DNA from: WLMZ01 sp031367435
GTDB lineage: Bacteria; Actinomycetota; Acidimicrobiia; Acidimicrobiales; Ilumatobacteraceae
Direction: 5' to 3'
Length of the DNA stretch: 64,000 bases
Assembly (NCBI GenBank): GCA_031367435.1
Contig: JANLPV010000110.1
Span: 15,763-79,762 of the forward strand
Under the pieces are notes generated by a model, which saw nothing but the letters and a program-made list of their open reading frames with translations, made no database searches and was not told the DNA's origin. Shown one piece after another: positions 1-8,093 of this stretch (the first letter of the stretch is position 1; each line of letters starts with the position of its first letter). The translations under genes were made by a program, and so were the position numbers.

Positions 1-1395
1 CCCTTGGCTATCGCCGCCAGCACAGCTTCGCGCCTTCTGGCGCGTGTCGATCGGCTGCTGACCCACACTGTGTCTCTCGCTGGGCTGACAGCGCTGATCA
101 CAGTCGCGTATGTGCTGGCACTGGTAGCATTCGGTCGCAAGCCGAACGACGGCGAACGATCGCTGTTGTTGCTCTCGATGGTGGCCGCCGCGGCTGCCGC
201 GATTGCGTATCAGCCGGCGCGGGTGTGGCTGACCGAGCGAGCCAACCGGGTGGTGTACGGCGAACGGGTGTCGCCCGATGAGGCATTGCGTACATGGGGT
301 TCGCGGCTCACCCGCGCGATTCCGCTCGACGAGCTGTTGCTGCAGCTGGCCGAGACATTGCGAAAATCGATGCGGCTCAGCAGCGCCCAGATCTGGACCG
401 GAGCCGATGGTCATTACGAGGTGGCGGCGATGGTGCCGCACCGTTCGTTGCGTCCGTTTGTGGTGGGCGACAAGGAACGGACCGTTGCCAGCCGAGCAGG
501 CGTATCCGGCGGAACGTGGATCAATATTTGGTTGCCCGGACTCATCGACTCATCGACAGCAGCCATCAGCCGAGTAGCTCCGATCGCGCACAGTGGCGAG
601 CTTCTCGGCCTGATCGTGTGTGAGCGGCCGGCGGACAGAGCGGCCTTCACGGACGAGGACGACCGAGTGCTCACCGAGCTAGCTCGCCAGGTTGGCCTAG
701 CCCTGCACAACGTGCAGCTCGACACGGCGCTGCAAGCCTCGCTCGACGAGCTGCGACACACCAACGACGAACTACGCGCCTCACGCGTGCGCATCGTCGC
801 TGCGGGCGATGCCGAGCGGCGCAAGCTCGAACGCAATCTGCACGACGGCGCCCAGCAGCATCTGGTGGCTCTCGCCGTGAAACTACGTCTGGCCAAAGAC
901 TCCGTCGTTGACGATCCGGCCGATGCCGAGGCGATGATCGACGAAATCCGTGGAAACTTACGAGAGGCCATCACCGAGTTGCGCTCTCTCGCCCACGGCA
1001 TCTTCCCCCCACTGCTGATGTCCGGTGGCCTTGGCGAAGCGCTCCCCGCTGCGGCGGCTCGAGCCGCATTGCCAACCGCCACCGACATCACGGTGGGCCG
1101 GCACACCCAAGAGGTGGAGGCCGCCGTCTACTTTTGTTGCATGGAGGCGATGCAGAACTCGGGCAAACACGCTGGCGACGGGGCCTCCGCTCTGGTGCGA
1201 GTGTGGGAGGACGCCGATGCGTTGCGCTGGGAGGTGACCGACGACGGGCCGGGCTTCGATCCAATCGATATCGCCGGCGAGGGCCACGGCTTCGTCAACA
1301 TGCGCGACCGCATGGGTTCGTTCGGTGGCACGCTCGAGGTTGTCAGCGCCGCCGGTGCCGGCACCACCGTCCGCGGCCACATCCCGCTCGGCTAG
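1..1395 (+). CDS. Sensor histidine kinase (NarL/DesK type), 5'-truncated
   Basis: Membrane sensor kinase that would autophosphorylate and pass phosphate to a NarL-type regulator. The frame is open to the window edge, so the N-terminus is missing. Visible are one or two hydrophobic segments (residues about 22-44 and 52-70), a GAF-like region (about 95-240), a coiled linker, a HisKA_3 H-box with ERRKLERNLHDGAQQH (about 273-288) and a C-terminal HATPase with N-box EAMQNSGKHA and G-boxes DDGPGF and GHGFVNMRDRMG. The kinase core is complete. Two response-regulator genes lie just beyond on the opposite strand (4110-5296) and are candidate partners; that pairing is inferred from proximity only. Confidence 0.9.
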   Translation, partial: PLAIAASTASRLLARVDRLLTHTVSLAGLTALITVAYVLALVAFGRKPNDGERSLLLLSMVAAAAAAIAYQPARVWLTERANRVVYGERVSPDEALRTWGSRLTRAIPLDELLLQLAETLRKSMRLSSAQIWTGADGHYEVAAMVPHRSLRPFVVGDKERTVASRAGVSGGTWINIWLPGLIDSSTAAISRVAPIAHSGELLGLIVCERPADRAAFTDEDDRVLTELARQVGLALHNVQLDTALQASLDELRHTNDELRASRVRIVAAGDAERRKLERNLHDGAQQHLVALAVKLRLAKDSVVDDPADAEAMIDEIRGNLREAITELRSLAHGIFPPLLMSGGLGEALPAAAARAALPTATDITVGRHTQEVEAAVYFCCMEAMQNSGKHAGDGASALVRVWEDADALRWEVTDDGPGFDPIDIAGEGHGFVNMRDRMGSFGGTLEVVSAAGAGTTVRGHIPLG

Positions 1396-1630
1396 ATACA
1401 CCGGCGCCCGCCCCTTGGGCGTCACCCGTCGCACCTGCACCTGGGTATGGGCAGACCTGGTGTGGGCAGCAACCCACGCCACCGGTAGCGAATCCACCAT
1501 CCCGCATCCCCGCGGAAGGCCTCGGATCTCCCGGATTTGGAGCACACAACAGGTCGGCGGATTCAATCGGTCGGCGCAACAAGGAGGGCGACCGGGGCGG
1601 ACTGGGCGACCAGGGGCGGCGGAGTCGGTG

Positions 1631-4144
1631 CTATTCGGTACGGAGCTGAGCGGCTGGTGTGCGTCGGGTAACCCAACGAGCGGCGACAGCGGCGACGCCA
1701 ACCGTCACGACCAGCGCAACGAGGGGTGGAATCATCGTTGGCAGCAACGGCATCACCGGGCCCGACGGAATGAACACGCGAAGTGCCACAATCCGCCAGA
1801 CCGACCGACCGAGCACCAACCCAAGCGGCACACCGACGGCGGCAGTTGCTGCGACGAGAAACACTCCAGCCGTCAGGCCGACTCGACGACGCTGGCGCGA
1901 CGTCATCCCCAGCGCGGCCAGCACAGCAAGATCACCTGCATGACGCTGCAGCAGGGTGATGAGAGCATGAATCAGCGACGCGAGCGCGAGGACGCCAATC
2001 AGCGCGGCGATCAGCCAAGGTACTGAACGAAGCCGTTCGAGGTTGCCGAGGTCGATCTGGGGCACTGCCTCCCGCGCCGACGCCGGGAAGTCGTGCACCA
2101 CCGAATCTGTGGCGGCTTGACGGTCTGCTGTGGGCTTGAAACGAATGACAATCGACTGGGCAACCGGATTACCCCCGCCATCTCCGATCAGGGTGTGAGC
2201 GAGATCCGGCGACACGACGATGCCTTCTCCTGCGCTCGCCCTGTTTGTCACTGGTTCACTGACGACCGCGATGCCGGTGACGTGCAAGGTTTTGGTGAGG
2301 GCGTCACCCGAGAAGTTCTGCCAGGTGAGCGCCACCGTGTCGCCGATCCGTTTCTTCAAATTCTTGGCAGTTTCAGCTCCCAATGCGACCTCGTCTTCGG
2401 CGCGTGGTGCTTGTCCTGTCTCCATGACGGTGGGAGCTGATCCAACGATGGGCTCTACAGCGAGATACAGCACATCGAGCCCATCGATTTTGGTAACGTC
2501 GGTGGCGGTCAGAATCGCGGCGGCATCGGCCACATTGGGATTGCTCCTGATGAGATCGACGCCATGTTGGTATTGCACCGGGTCCGAGTATTCGCCGATC
2601 GCTACGTCCCACAGCGCCCCGTACCGCGCTGGCTGTTCGACCACCCGGTTGAAACTGGCCACAAGTGTTCCTGCGCCGACTGCCACAGCCACGGCCGCAG
2701 CACCCGCGGCTATGGCAAGTCTAAATGACACCCCGCGGGTGAACGCCAGGGCTACACGTGGCACCGGTCCGAGTGGCGCCGCCAAACTCGATGCTGCTTG
2801 CCGAACCCGCGGCCTGTCAGATCTATCGGCTGCGATCACGGCGGCCGCAGCAACGGCGGCGAAGAACAACGCGAGCGCAACGGCGACGACCTCGAGGACG
2901 GGCCAATCAAATCTGATCGGATGCGAGTATTCGAGGCGCCGCGCAAGGCCAACGGGGCCCAACGGTGACAGGCCAACGATCGCGATCACGGCGATACCGA
3001 TTGCCATCAACGCCGCGAAGAGCGAACGCACAACCGAGCCGATGATCAGGCCCGAACGCGTGAACCCAAGTGCGGCGAGCGCCGCCCTGTCGCCCTGCTC
3101 ACGCCGTAGCTGGCGCGCCAAGGTGAGACCGACAAAAACCACTGCCGCGACCATTGCGATCATGGCAAATACGAGGACGCCTTGACGCTCGGTATCCACT
3201 CCGCGTCTCAGCGCGGGGAGATCGACGTCCTCAACCGATCCTGTGTTGATGTTCCACCCAGGCGTACCTTCGGCGAGGGACGATCCGAATTCGCTGACCG
3301 CCGACGGGCCACCGCGCAGCCGCACGGCCGCCCCGTAGCCCCACGTCGCAAAGTCATCACCATGGGCAGCCGTCCAACCCGGACCGGCGTACAGTCCGTC
3401 GGGAAGAAATAGACCCGTGAGATCGCCGCTTGGGCGTCGTTGAAGGTCGCCGGGGCCTCGCAGAATGCCTACGACTCGACACTCGATCGGAGCCGTTTCC
3501 GGTGTGCCCGCACTGGAGGTTGGTATATCGATGTGGGCTTGGCTCCACGATGCAAGACGTATCGTGTCGCCGACATGGATGTTGCCGGCGGCCGCGGCCC
3601 CTTCTCCGATCATGACCTCGTCGGTGGCAGCTTGGTCGGCCCACCGTCCGGCGAGCAAGATCTGACGACTGACGATTGCACCGACGTCGGGCTTGGCCAT
3701 CGCCATCATCTGCACCCCACGCCCCCACCCGGTTTTGGCCGTGGGGTCGAGAATGCCCGCCATCAGAAACCCCGCCGTGGTCCAACTCTCCACATCGGGT
3801 CTGTTCGCCAAGATGTCTTGTGCCATCGATTCGGTCGTGTGCCTGTTGACGCACAGCCTCACGCCTTCTTCCTGCGACAGCGCCTGAGGGTCAACGACAG
3901 CGGCGGGGCAGCCCTGCACGATTACGTCGTAGGAACGGCTACGCGCTCTGTGCCGCTCGACGGCCCCGTCGGCGCGGCGGGCAGCCTGCAGCGACGCGCC
4001 GATGAGGCCGGCAGACAAACCAGCAAAGAGACCAAGCGTTACCGTGGCGACCCAACGGCGGCGCAAGACCGACCGCACCCAAAGCGCGATTGCAGGCACT
4101 GTTGTTAGCTCAGCCGTCAAGCCAGGCTGGGTCGCCGCCGGCAT
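1631..4144 (-). CDS. FtsX/MacB-family ABC transporter permease, orphan
   Basis: Large inner-membrane permease of 837 aa with the duplicated FtsX layout: one N-terminal TM helix (about 28-50), a long extracytoplasmic domain, a three-to-four TM block (about 315-440), another TM near 475-495, a second extracytoplasmic domain and three C-terminal TM helices (about 712-830). Such proteins act with a MacB/LolD-type ATPase in export or envelope remodelling. No ATPase gene is adjacent, so the partner must be elsewhere. The ATG at 4144 overlaps the upstream regulator by 35 nt; a GTG at 4099, 11 nt after that gene's stop, is a credible alternative start. Downstream of two response-regulator genes on the same strand. 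Confidence 0.85.
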   Translation of the reverse strand: MPAATQPGLTAELTTVPAIALWVRSVLRRRWVATVTLGLFAGLSAGLIGASLQAARRADGAVERHRARSRSYDVIVQGCPAAVVDPQALSQEEGVRLCVNRHTTESMAQDILANRPDVESWTTAGFLMAGILDPTAKTGWGRGVQMMAMAKPDVGAIVSRQILLAGRWADQAATDEVMIGEGAAAAGNIHVGDTIRLASWSQAHIDIPTSSAGTPETAPIECRVVGILRGPGDLQRRPSGDLTGLFLPDGLYAGPGWTAAHGDDFATWGYGAAVRLRGGPSAVSEFGSSLAEGTPGWNINTGSVEDVDLPALRRGVDTERQGVLVFAMIAMVAAVVFVGLTLARQLRREQGDRAALAALGFTRSGLIIGSVVRSLFAALMAIGIAVIAIVGLSPLGPVGLARRLEYSHPIRFDWPVLEVVAVALALFFAAVAAAAVIAADRSDRPRVRQAASSLAAPLGPVPRVALAFTRGVSFRLAIAAGAAAVAVAVGAGTLVASFNRVVEQPARYGALWDVAIGEYSDPVQYQHGVDLIRSNPNVADAAAILTATDVTKIDGLDVLYLAVEPIVGSAPTVMETGQAPRAEDEVALGAETAKNLKKRIGDTVALTWQNFSGDALTKTLHVTGIAVVSEPVTNRASAGEGIVVSPDLAHTLIGDGGGNPVAQSIVIRFKPTADRQAATDSVVHDFPASAREAVPQIDLGNLERLRSVPWLIAALIGVLALASLIHALITLLQRHAGDLAVLAALGMTSRQRRRVGLTAGVFLVAATAAVGVPLGLVLGRSVWRIVALRVFIPSGPVMPLLPTMIPPLVALVVTVGVAAVAARWVTRRTPAAQLRTE

Positions 4145-4562
4145 CCCACAGGCTGCGAATGACCCGCGGCGAGAGCTCGTCTTTGTTCACGTATGCGGCG
4201 GCGCCACACGTACGCGCGGCAGCCGGCATGTCGGCCTCGGTGTATGTGGACACAAGAATGACGAGAGTTTCGGGGTGTTGAGCGGTGATGATGCGCGTGG
4301 CTTCGAGACCATCCATCGCACCCATATTGATGTCCATCAACACCAGGCCCGGATGCAAAACACCGACCAACTCGACGGCTTCTTCACCCGAAGTTGCCTC
4401 CGCCACCAGTTCGAAACCCTTCACACGTGTGATGACGGCGCGCGCGGCTGCGCGAAATGGCGCCTGATCGTCGACGACGAGTACTCGCACAACGTCGGTT
4501 TCCGCATCCATCGAGTCGGCACCTACCGATTCGCTCGCCTGTTCCATCAACAACGCCTCCAT
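4110..4562 (-). CDS. Single-domain response regulator (REC only)
   Basis: A 150-aa protein consisting of a CheY-like receiver domain and a short N-terminal extension. The acidic pocket is in VLVVDDQAPFR, the phospho-acceptor Asp in LVLMDINMG, the switch Ser/Thr in VILVSTY and the conserved Lys in YVNKDEL. No output domain follows, so it probably works as a phosphate sink, relay or protein-binding regulator. It lies 20 nt downstream of a full NarL-type regulator and overlaps the start of the FtsX-type permease gene, suggesting a three-gene transcript 5296 to 1631. Confidence 0.9.
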   Translation of the reverse strand: MEALLMEQASESVGADSMDAETDVVRVLVVDDQAPFRAAARAVITRVKGFELVAEATSGEEAVELVGVLHPGLVLMDINMGAMDGLEATRIITAQHPETLVILVSTYTEADMPAAARTCGAAAYVNKDELSPRVIRSLWDAGGDPAWLDG

Positions 4563-4582
4563 GACCCTGTCATGGTCGCACC

Positions 4583-5296
4583 TCAGGCCCGATCGGGGAA
4601 TCGTACTGATACGTCGCCGGTGGTGTGGCCAGCATCACCAGCGGTGAGATACATGAGTACGGCCGCGACTCGGCGATTGACATCGGGTTCCTCGCTGAGG
4701 TGCAGTTTGGAGAAGATCGCATTGATGTGCTTCTCGACTGCTCGCTCGGAAAGCACCAGAGCTGCGGCGATCGCAGCGTTCGACTTTCCTGTTGCCATCT
4801 CGCCAAGAACTTCTCGCTCGCGCGGGGTCAGGAAGTCGAGTGGCTTCTTGGCCACGCGGCTCGACGAGGCAACGAGCTGTTCGACGACCTTTGGGTCGAT
4901 GACCGCTCCCCCATCGGCCACAACCCGAATCGCATCGACAAGATCGTCGACGTGAGCAACACGATCCTTCAACAAGTAACCACGTCGGGCGGAACCCTCG
5001 GCCAGCAGCGCCACTGCGAAATTGGGCGACACATATTGGCTCAACACGATCACACCGGTCTCGGGATGACTGATGCGTAACGCGGCAGCAGCCCGAATGC
5101 CCTCGTCGGTGCTTGTAGGAGGCATGCGAATGTCGGTGACGACCAAGTCGGGGGTGGTGTCAGCAACCAGCGCGAGTAATTCGTCGAGGTCGCCCGCGGT
5201 ACCCACGAGTTCAAAGTCTGACGTCGAGGAGATCAACCGCGCTAGGCCATCGCGTAGAAGCGCGTTGTCCTCGGCGATCACGATACGAATCGGCAC
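4583..5296 (-). CDS. NarL/FixJ-type response regulator
   Basis: DNA-binding response regulator of 237 aa. The receiver domain spans about residues 3-120 (acidic pair in IVIAEDNALLR, acceptor Asp in LVVTDIRMPP, Lys in YLLKDR). The LuxR-type helix-turn-helix occupies about 150-210 with LTPREREVLGEMATGKSNAA and the recognition-helix stretch SERAVEKHINAIFSKL. First gene of the minus-strand group with the REC-only protein and the permease, and near the truncated HisKA_3 kinase at 1-1395. It likely controls the adjacent permease; this is inferred from order only. Confidence 0.93.
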   Translation of the reverse strand: MPIRIVIAEDNALLRDGLARLISSTSDFELVGTAGDLDELLALVADTTPDLVVTDIRMPPTSTDEGIRAAAALRISHPETGVIVLSQYVSPNFAVALLAEGSARRGYLLKDRVAHVDDLVDAIRVVADGGAVIDPKVVEQLVASSSRVAKKPLDFLTPREREVLGEMATGKSNAAIAAALVLSERAVEKHINAIFSKLHLSEEPDVNRRVAAVLMYLTAGDAGHTTGDVSVRFPDRA

Positions 5297-5316
5297 GCTG
5301 CGATCTTAGTTGGCGC

Positions 5317-5718
5317 TCAGCGACACGCCGGACCAGGCAACCGGAGCGACCCCGCAAAGATGGCCGCTGGCAACAACACCTCGAGTGCGACGCAGGCGGT
5401 GCCGAGTGGATCTGCTCGTGGCCGGCGCAGAGCCGTTGGTGTGTCTGCCTCGCCAAGGACTCCGCAGATGAACATCATCGACAGAATTCGCACGATGTCG
5501 CGCCGCCCACGACTCTCGGCGACGAGCAACGCGGCCAGCATCGTATACGGCGCGCTGATAGCCGTGCCGATGGTCAACGCTTGAGCCGCGACGCTGCCGG
5601 GAAAGTGCAGACCAAAGAGTCGAGCTGGTTTGCCCCTCCTGATCGAGTGGACCGCACCGATCAACGAGACTGCGACATATAGCTTGACGAGAATGCGCAC
5701 GCCAATAGTGGACCTCAA
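5317..5718 (-). CDS. Small multi-pass membrane protein, unknown function
   Basis: A 133-aa hydrophobic protein with about four predicted membrane segments (residues 9-24, 42-66, 75-88 and 105-125) joined by short Arg-rich loops. It ends 20 nt before the NarL-type regulator start on the same strand, so it may be the first gene of that transcript. I do not recognise a family. The continuous hydrophobic pattern and tight spacing support a real gene. Confidence 0.6.
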   Translation of the reverse strand: MRSTIGVRILVKLYVAVSLIGAVHSIRRGKPARLFGLHFPGSVAAQALTIGTAISAPYTMLAALLVAESRGRRDIVRILSMMFICGVLGEADTPTALRRPRADPLGTACVALEVLLPAAIFAGSLRLPGPACR

Positions 5719-5913
5719 CCGAGCGACTTGGACCAGCGTGCTAGCACGAATTGAACAGTGGTGACATCACGCGATGCGGACCCGTCTTCGACGTGGGCAC
5801 ACGTGCATGACGTCGCCGTCGTGTAGCGACACGTCACTTGCCGACAACTGCGATCGGCGCGACCACAGGCCGCATGGCTCGACAGTCACGGGCAGGGAGC
5901 GATCTCAACCAGG

Positions 5914-6267
5914 ATGGACAGGTTCTCGCCGACGACGCCTGCTGCTCGGTACCCGATCCCGATGTTGTCGATCGTGCTCCGTAACATTGGGAACATGGGC
6001 GTTGAAGTAACGCAGGTTGCTGTCAGTTCAGATGCCCGGTTCTCATATGCGACCATCAAGCCGCACGTCGGGCCAGCCTGTCCGTTCATACTCGCACCGC
6101 ACAGCAGCGCCACTTACTTTGTCGAGATGCACGAGGTCGTGACCGCAGCGCAGACATTCACCGAAGTGATGCACGCTTCGACGAACAAGATTCGGTCCTT
6201 TGTGGAGCTTGGATCTGGTCTCGAAATCACCGGCAAGTGGGAGACGGTCTCTCCGGAAGCAAAGTGA
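5914..6267 (+). CDS. Hypothetical accessory protein
   Basis: A 117-aa protein with alternating hydrophobic residues that suggests a beta-sandwich (IVLRNIGNMGVEVTQVAV, then a basic and polar half ending SFVELGSGLEITGKW). Small orphan proteins of this style are common in accessory regions. No signal peptide or membrane segment is visible. It stands alone between a membrane-protein gene and a tRNA remnant. The start is uncertain because no clear ribosome site precedes the ATG, and the 195 nt upstream hold no recognisable gene. Confidence 0.5.
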   Translation: MDRFSPTTPAARYPIPMLSIVLRNIGNMGVEVTQVAVSSDARFSYATIKPHVGPACPFILAPHSSATYFVEMHEVVTAAQTFTEVMHASTNKIRSFVELGSGLEITGKWETVSPEAK

Positions 6268-6380
6268 CACAGGTGCGATTCTCGAGCGCATAGCGTTGCC
6301 GTCGTGTGTTTCACCCGACTTCATGAACTTGAATTTTGTACAAACGGCCTGCGTATGTAGGGCATATACCGCTGGGTCAC

Positions 6381-6424
6381 CCTCTCAAGGTAGCGGCACG
6401 GGTTCGAATCCCGTTGGGGCTGCT
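6381..6424 (+). pseudogene. 3' half of a tRNA-Glu(CTC), probable attachment-site remnant
   Basis: The stretch reads like the 3' half of a tRNA: an anticodon loop CTCTCAA (anticodon CTC, Glu) at 6382-6388, a perfect T-arm with stem 6398-6402 paired to 6410-6414 around loop TTCGAAT, then a seven-base acceptor strand TGGGGCT at 6415-6421 and a discriminator G. The matching 5' acceptor strand (AGCCCCA) and a good D-arm are absent upstream; the best fit there leaves at least two acceptor mismatches and no normal D-arm linker. It is therefore not a functional tRNA. Integrative elements that use tRNA genes often leave such a duplicated 3' segment. Confidence 0.6.
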
Positions 6425-6457
6425 CATTCCGTCTGTATCGGCAACGATTCGATCGTC

Positions 6458-6760
6458 TCAGTCGTTGGGTGACAGGTCGATGGTGATCCAGAAAGCCTCT
6501 ACGCCGCCGTCTTCTCCGAGGGTTACGAAAACTGCGATGTGCCTAACGAGGATTCCGCCGCCGATGTAGACCCGCACCTGGGCATCGTCGGTTGGGAGCG
6601 TTTCGGCCTCGAAGTGGCGGGCGAGCTTGTCGCGAATAGGCGGGATGTCGAAGACCAAGAAGTCTGTGACGGAGGGCGTGCCGTCGTCATCTCGTTCCTC
6701 CGGAAGCAGGAGCTCAAGCCGTGCAAAGAAATCCTCCGTGAATCGGACGGACCTATTCAT
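6458..6760 (-). CDS. Putative toxin of a type II toxin-antitoxin pair (ParE/RelE-like)
   Basis: A 100-aa protein whose second half, QVRVYIGGGILVRHIAVFVT, has the beta-strand pattern of small ParE/RelE-fold toxins. The N-terminus (VRFTEDFFARLELLLP) looks like the helical hairpin of that fold. It is encoded after, and overlaps by 4 nt (ATGA), a small acidic or helical protein gene, the usual antitoxin-toxin order. It lies beside a tRNA fragment in an accessory patch. The assignment rests on fold-like pattern and arrangement; catalytic residues cannot be named, and a non-toxin role is possible. Confidence 0.55.
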   Translation of the reverse strand: MNRSVRFTEDFFARLELLLPEERDDDGTPSVTDFLVFDIPPIRDKLARHFEAETLPTDDAQVRVYIGGGILVRHIAVFVTLGEDGGVEAFWITIDLSPND

Positions 6761-6942
6761 CCACGATTACGAAGTCGCTCGCCCAGTTCCTTCGCAGTCG
6801 CCAGAACCTCAGACCGGAACGGTTCCGGCACGTCATCCCACGAGCGAATCGTCGCTGAGTCGACGGCGTCGGCGCGTTGCTGCGGCGTCATCTTGTCCAT
6901 CTCGGCAGCGGTGATGATCTTTCGCGGCGTTGGCATGCCCAT
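6757..6942 (-). CDS. Putative antitoxin partner of the 6458-6760 gene
   Basis: A short helical protein of 59-61 aa (KIITAAEMDKMTPQQRADAV, then a WDDVPEPFR turn and a Lys/Arg-rich end). It is the upstream gene of a two-gene unit, with its stop overlapping the partner's start by 4 nt. This matches the antitoxin-first order of type II modules. Two Met codons, 6942 and 6936, are plausible starts; a longer frame to 7002 adds a basic tail of low coding character. No classical DNA-binding domain is evident. Confidence 0.55.
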   Translation of the reverse strand: MGMPTPRKIITAAEMDKMTPQQRADAVDSATIRSWDDVPEPFRSEVLATAKELGERLRNRG

Positions 6943-7026
6943 GAGTCTACTTCGCAAGCGCTTCGGCGTGGAGGTTTCTGAGGTTCGAAAGCGATCCCAC
7001 AAGGGCTGCTCAGTTGTCGCCGGCGA

Positions 7027-7959
7027 TCAGGCGAAGGTGCCGCCTGCGGCGAGCCATCGGCTGATTACTTGCTGGGCCTCGCGGGGCGAGTAAACATCCT
7101 CTTCGTAGCTCCACTTTCCGTTGCCTGCGTAGTGAAGGATCGTGTGTACGTCGAAGCCGTAGTAACCCTCGCTGTCACCGGCGGGAGCCGGGAGAATGTT
7201 GGGAATCAGAGCGTTCACTCGGTTGCCTTCGATGAGCGACCACGTAACGGGGAACGTCATTGTTGGGAATGGCTGCATCACGGACGTGATCCAGGCGCGG
7301 ATCTGGTCCTGACTCGTGAAGTAGCCGTAATGGTGCTCGCGATACTGCGCGTTTGGCGTGAATTGGTCGGACCATTGATCCCAGTCGCCGGTAGCAACCG
7401 CGATTTGTCCGCGCTCGCGGTACTTGACGAACTCGGCCTCTATTTCGTCGCGTGGAAAGGCCGGAGTCGGGACGTTCGGGGCCCAACCATCGATGCCTCG
7501 GAGCGTGTGATCCTGCGGCGTGTGTTTGCGCCCGCCTGCCTGTATCCACTCACCGAAGACGCGTTCGGCATCGGCCGGATTATAGAAGTCGGCTTCGAAG
7601 CTGAACTTACCATCGCCGCCGTACTCGAGGAATGTGGTGTTCGGGAAGCCGAATCGTTTGCCAGTACCGGTGGGATCGGGCAGGTTGTTCCAGATGTAGA
7701 ACGCGATGCGGTCGCCGTCGATGGCGGCCCACTCGATCCACAGTGTCATCGATGGGTACTCCTTCATCGTTGGCACAATGAAGGATTCGATGGCGGCCTG
7801 CCCTTGGAAAACGCCAAGGTTGTGTTCCTCGTAACGTGCGTCGACGGTGAACATTCTCGCCCACGCTGGCCAATCCTCGTTCTGTACACCGTGCCGCTGG
7901 AACTCGGCCCATCCGGCCTCGACTTCGGCGATTTCGTATTTCCCCATGTCGTCGTGCAT
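7027..7959 (-). CDS. Two-domain NTF2-like (SnoaL-type) protein
   Basis: A cytosolic protein of 310 aa built from two related NTF2/SnoaL-like cone-fold domains (about 5-140 and 165-305). Both repeats carry the same layout: W-x-x-F-T-x-(D/N)-A-x-Y-x-E-H, then a G-x-F segment (YEEHNLGVFQGQAA and YREHHYGYFTSQDQ), then P-M-T-(L/F)-x-(I/V). The family includes cyclases, isomerases and hydratases acting on small hydrophobic ligands. It is divergent from an acyl-CoA dehydrogenase gene with about 130 nt between starts, hinting at a lipid or steroid-like substrate, which is inference only. Confidence 0.8.
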   Translation of the reverse strand: MHDDMGKYEIAEVEAGWAEFQRHGVQNEDWPAWARMFTVDARYEEHNLGVFQGQAAIESFIVPTMKEYPSMTLWIEWAAIDGDRIAFYIWNNLPDPTGTGKRFGFPNTTFLEYGGDGKFSFEADFYNPADAERVFGEWIQAGGRKHTPQDHTLRGIDGWAPNVPTPAFPRDEIEAEFVKYRERGQIAVATGDWDQWSDQFTPNAQYREHHYGYFTSQDQIRAWITSVMQPFPTMTFPVTWSLIEGNRVNALIPNILPAPAGDSEGYYGFDVHTILHYAGNGKWSYEEDVYSPREAQQVISRWLAAGGTFA

Positions 7960-8093
7960 CCCTTCTGGAGCGGAGCTGTGCGTTCAGCGATCGAACGTGC
8001 CGCCGGTACGCAAGGCGATCGAAAGCTACCCCACCCGACTGTGTCTCTTCGCGGAATCTGTTGCACCGAGGCGAGGACGTGACAGATTGGTGC

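Noticed and set aside
1396..1630. A gene or terminator between the kinase and the permease
   Set aside because: Only a weak CGCCC/GGGCG pairing is visible, without a T-run, and no frame has coding character.
2220..3185. A 321-codon plus-strand frame inside the FtsX-type permease gene
   Set aside because: Ala/Thr/Ser-rich low-complexity product opposite a clear membrane protein; codon-bias shadow.
6340..6424. A complete tRNA gene
   Set aside because: The 5' acceptor strand complementary to TGGGGCT is absent, and the best 5' candidate leaves two acceptor mismatches and a poor D-arm; only the 3' half is convincing.
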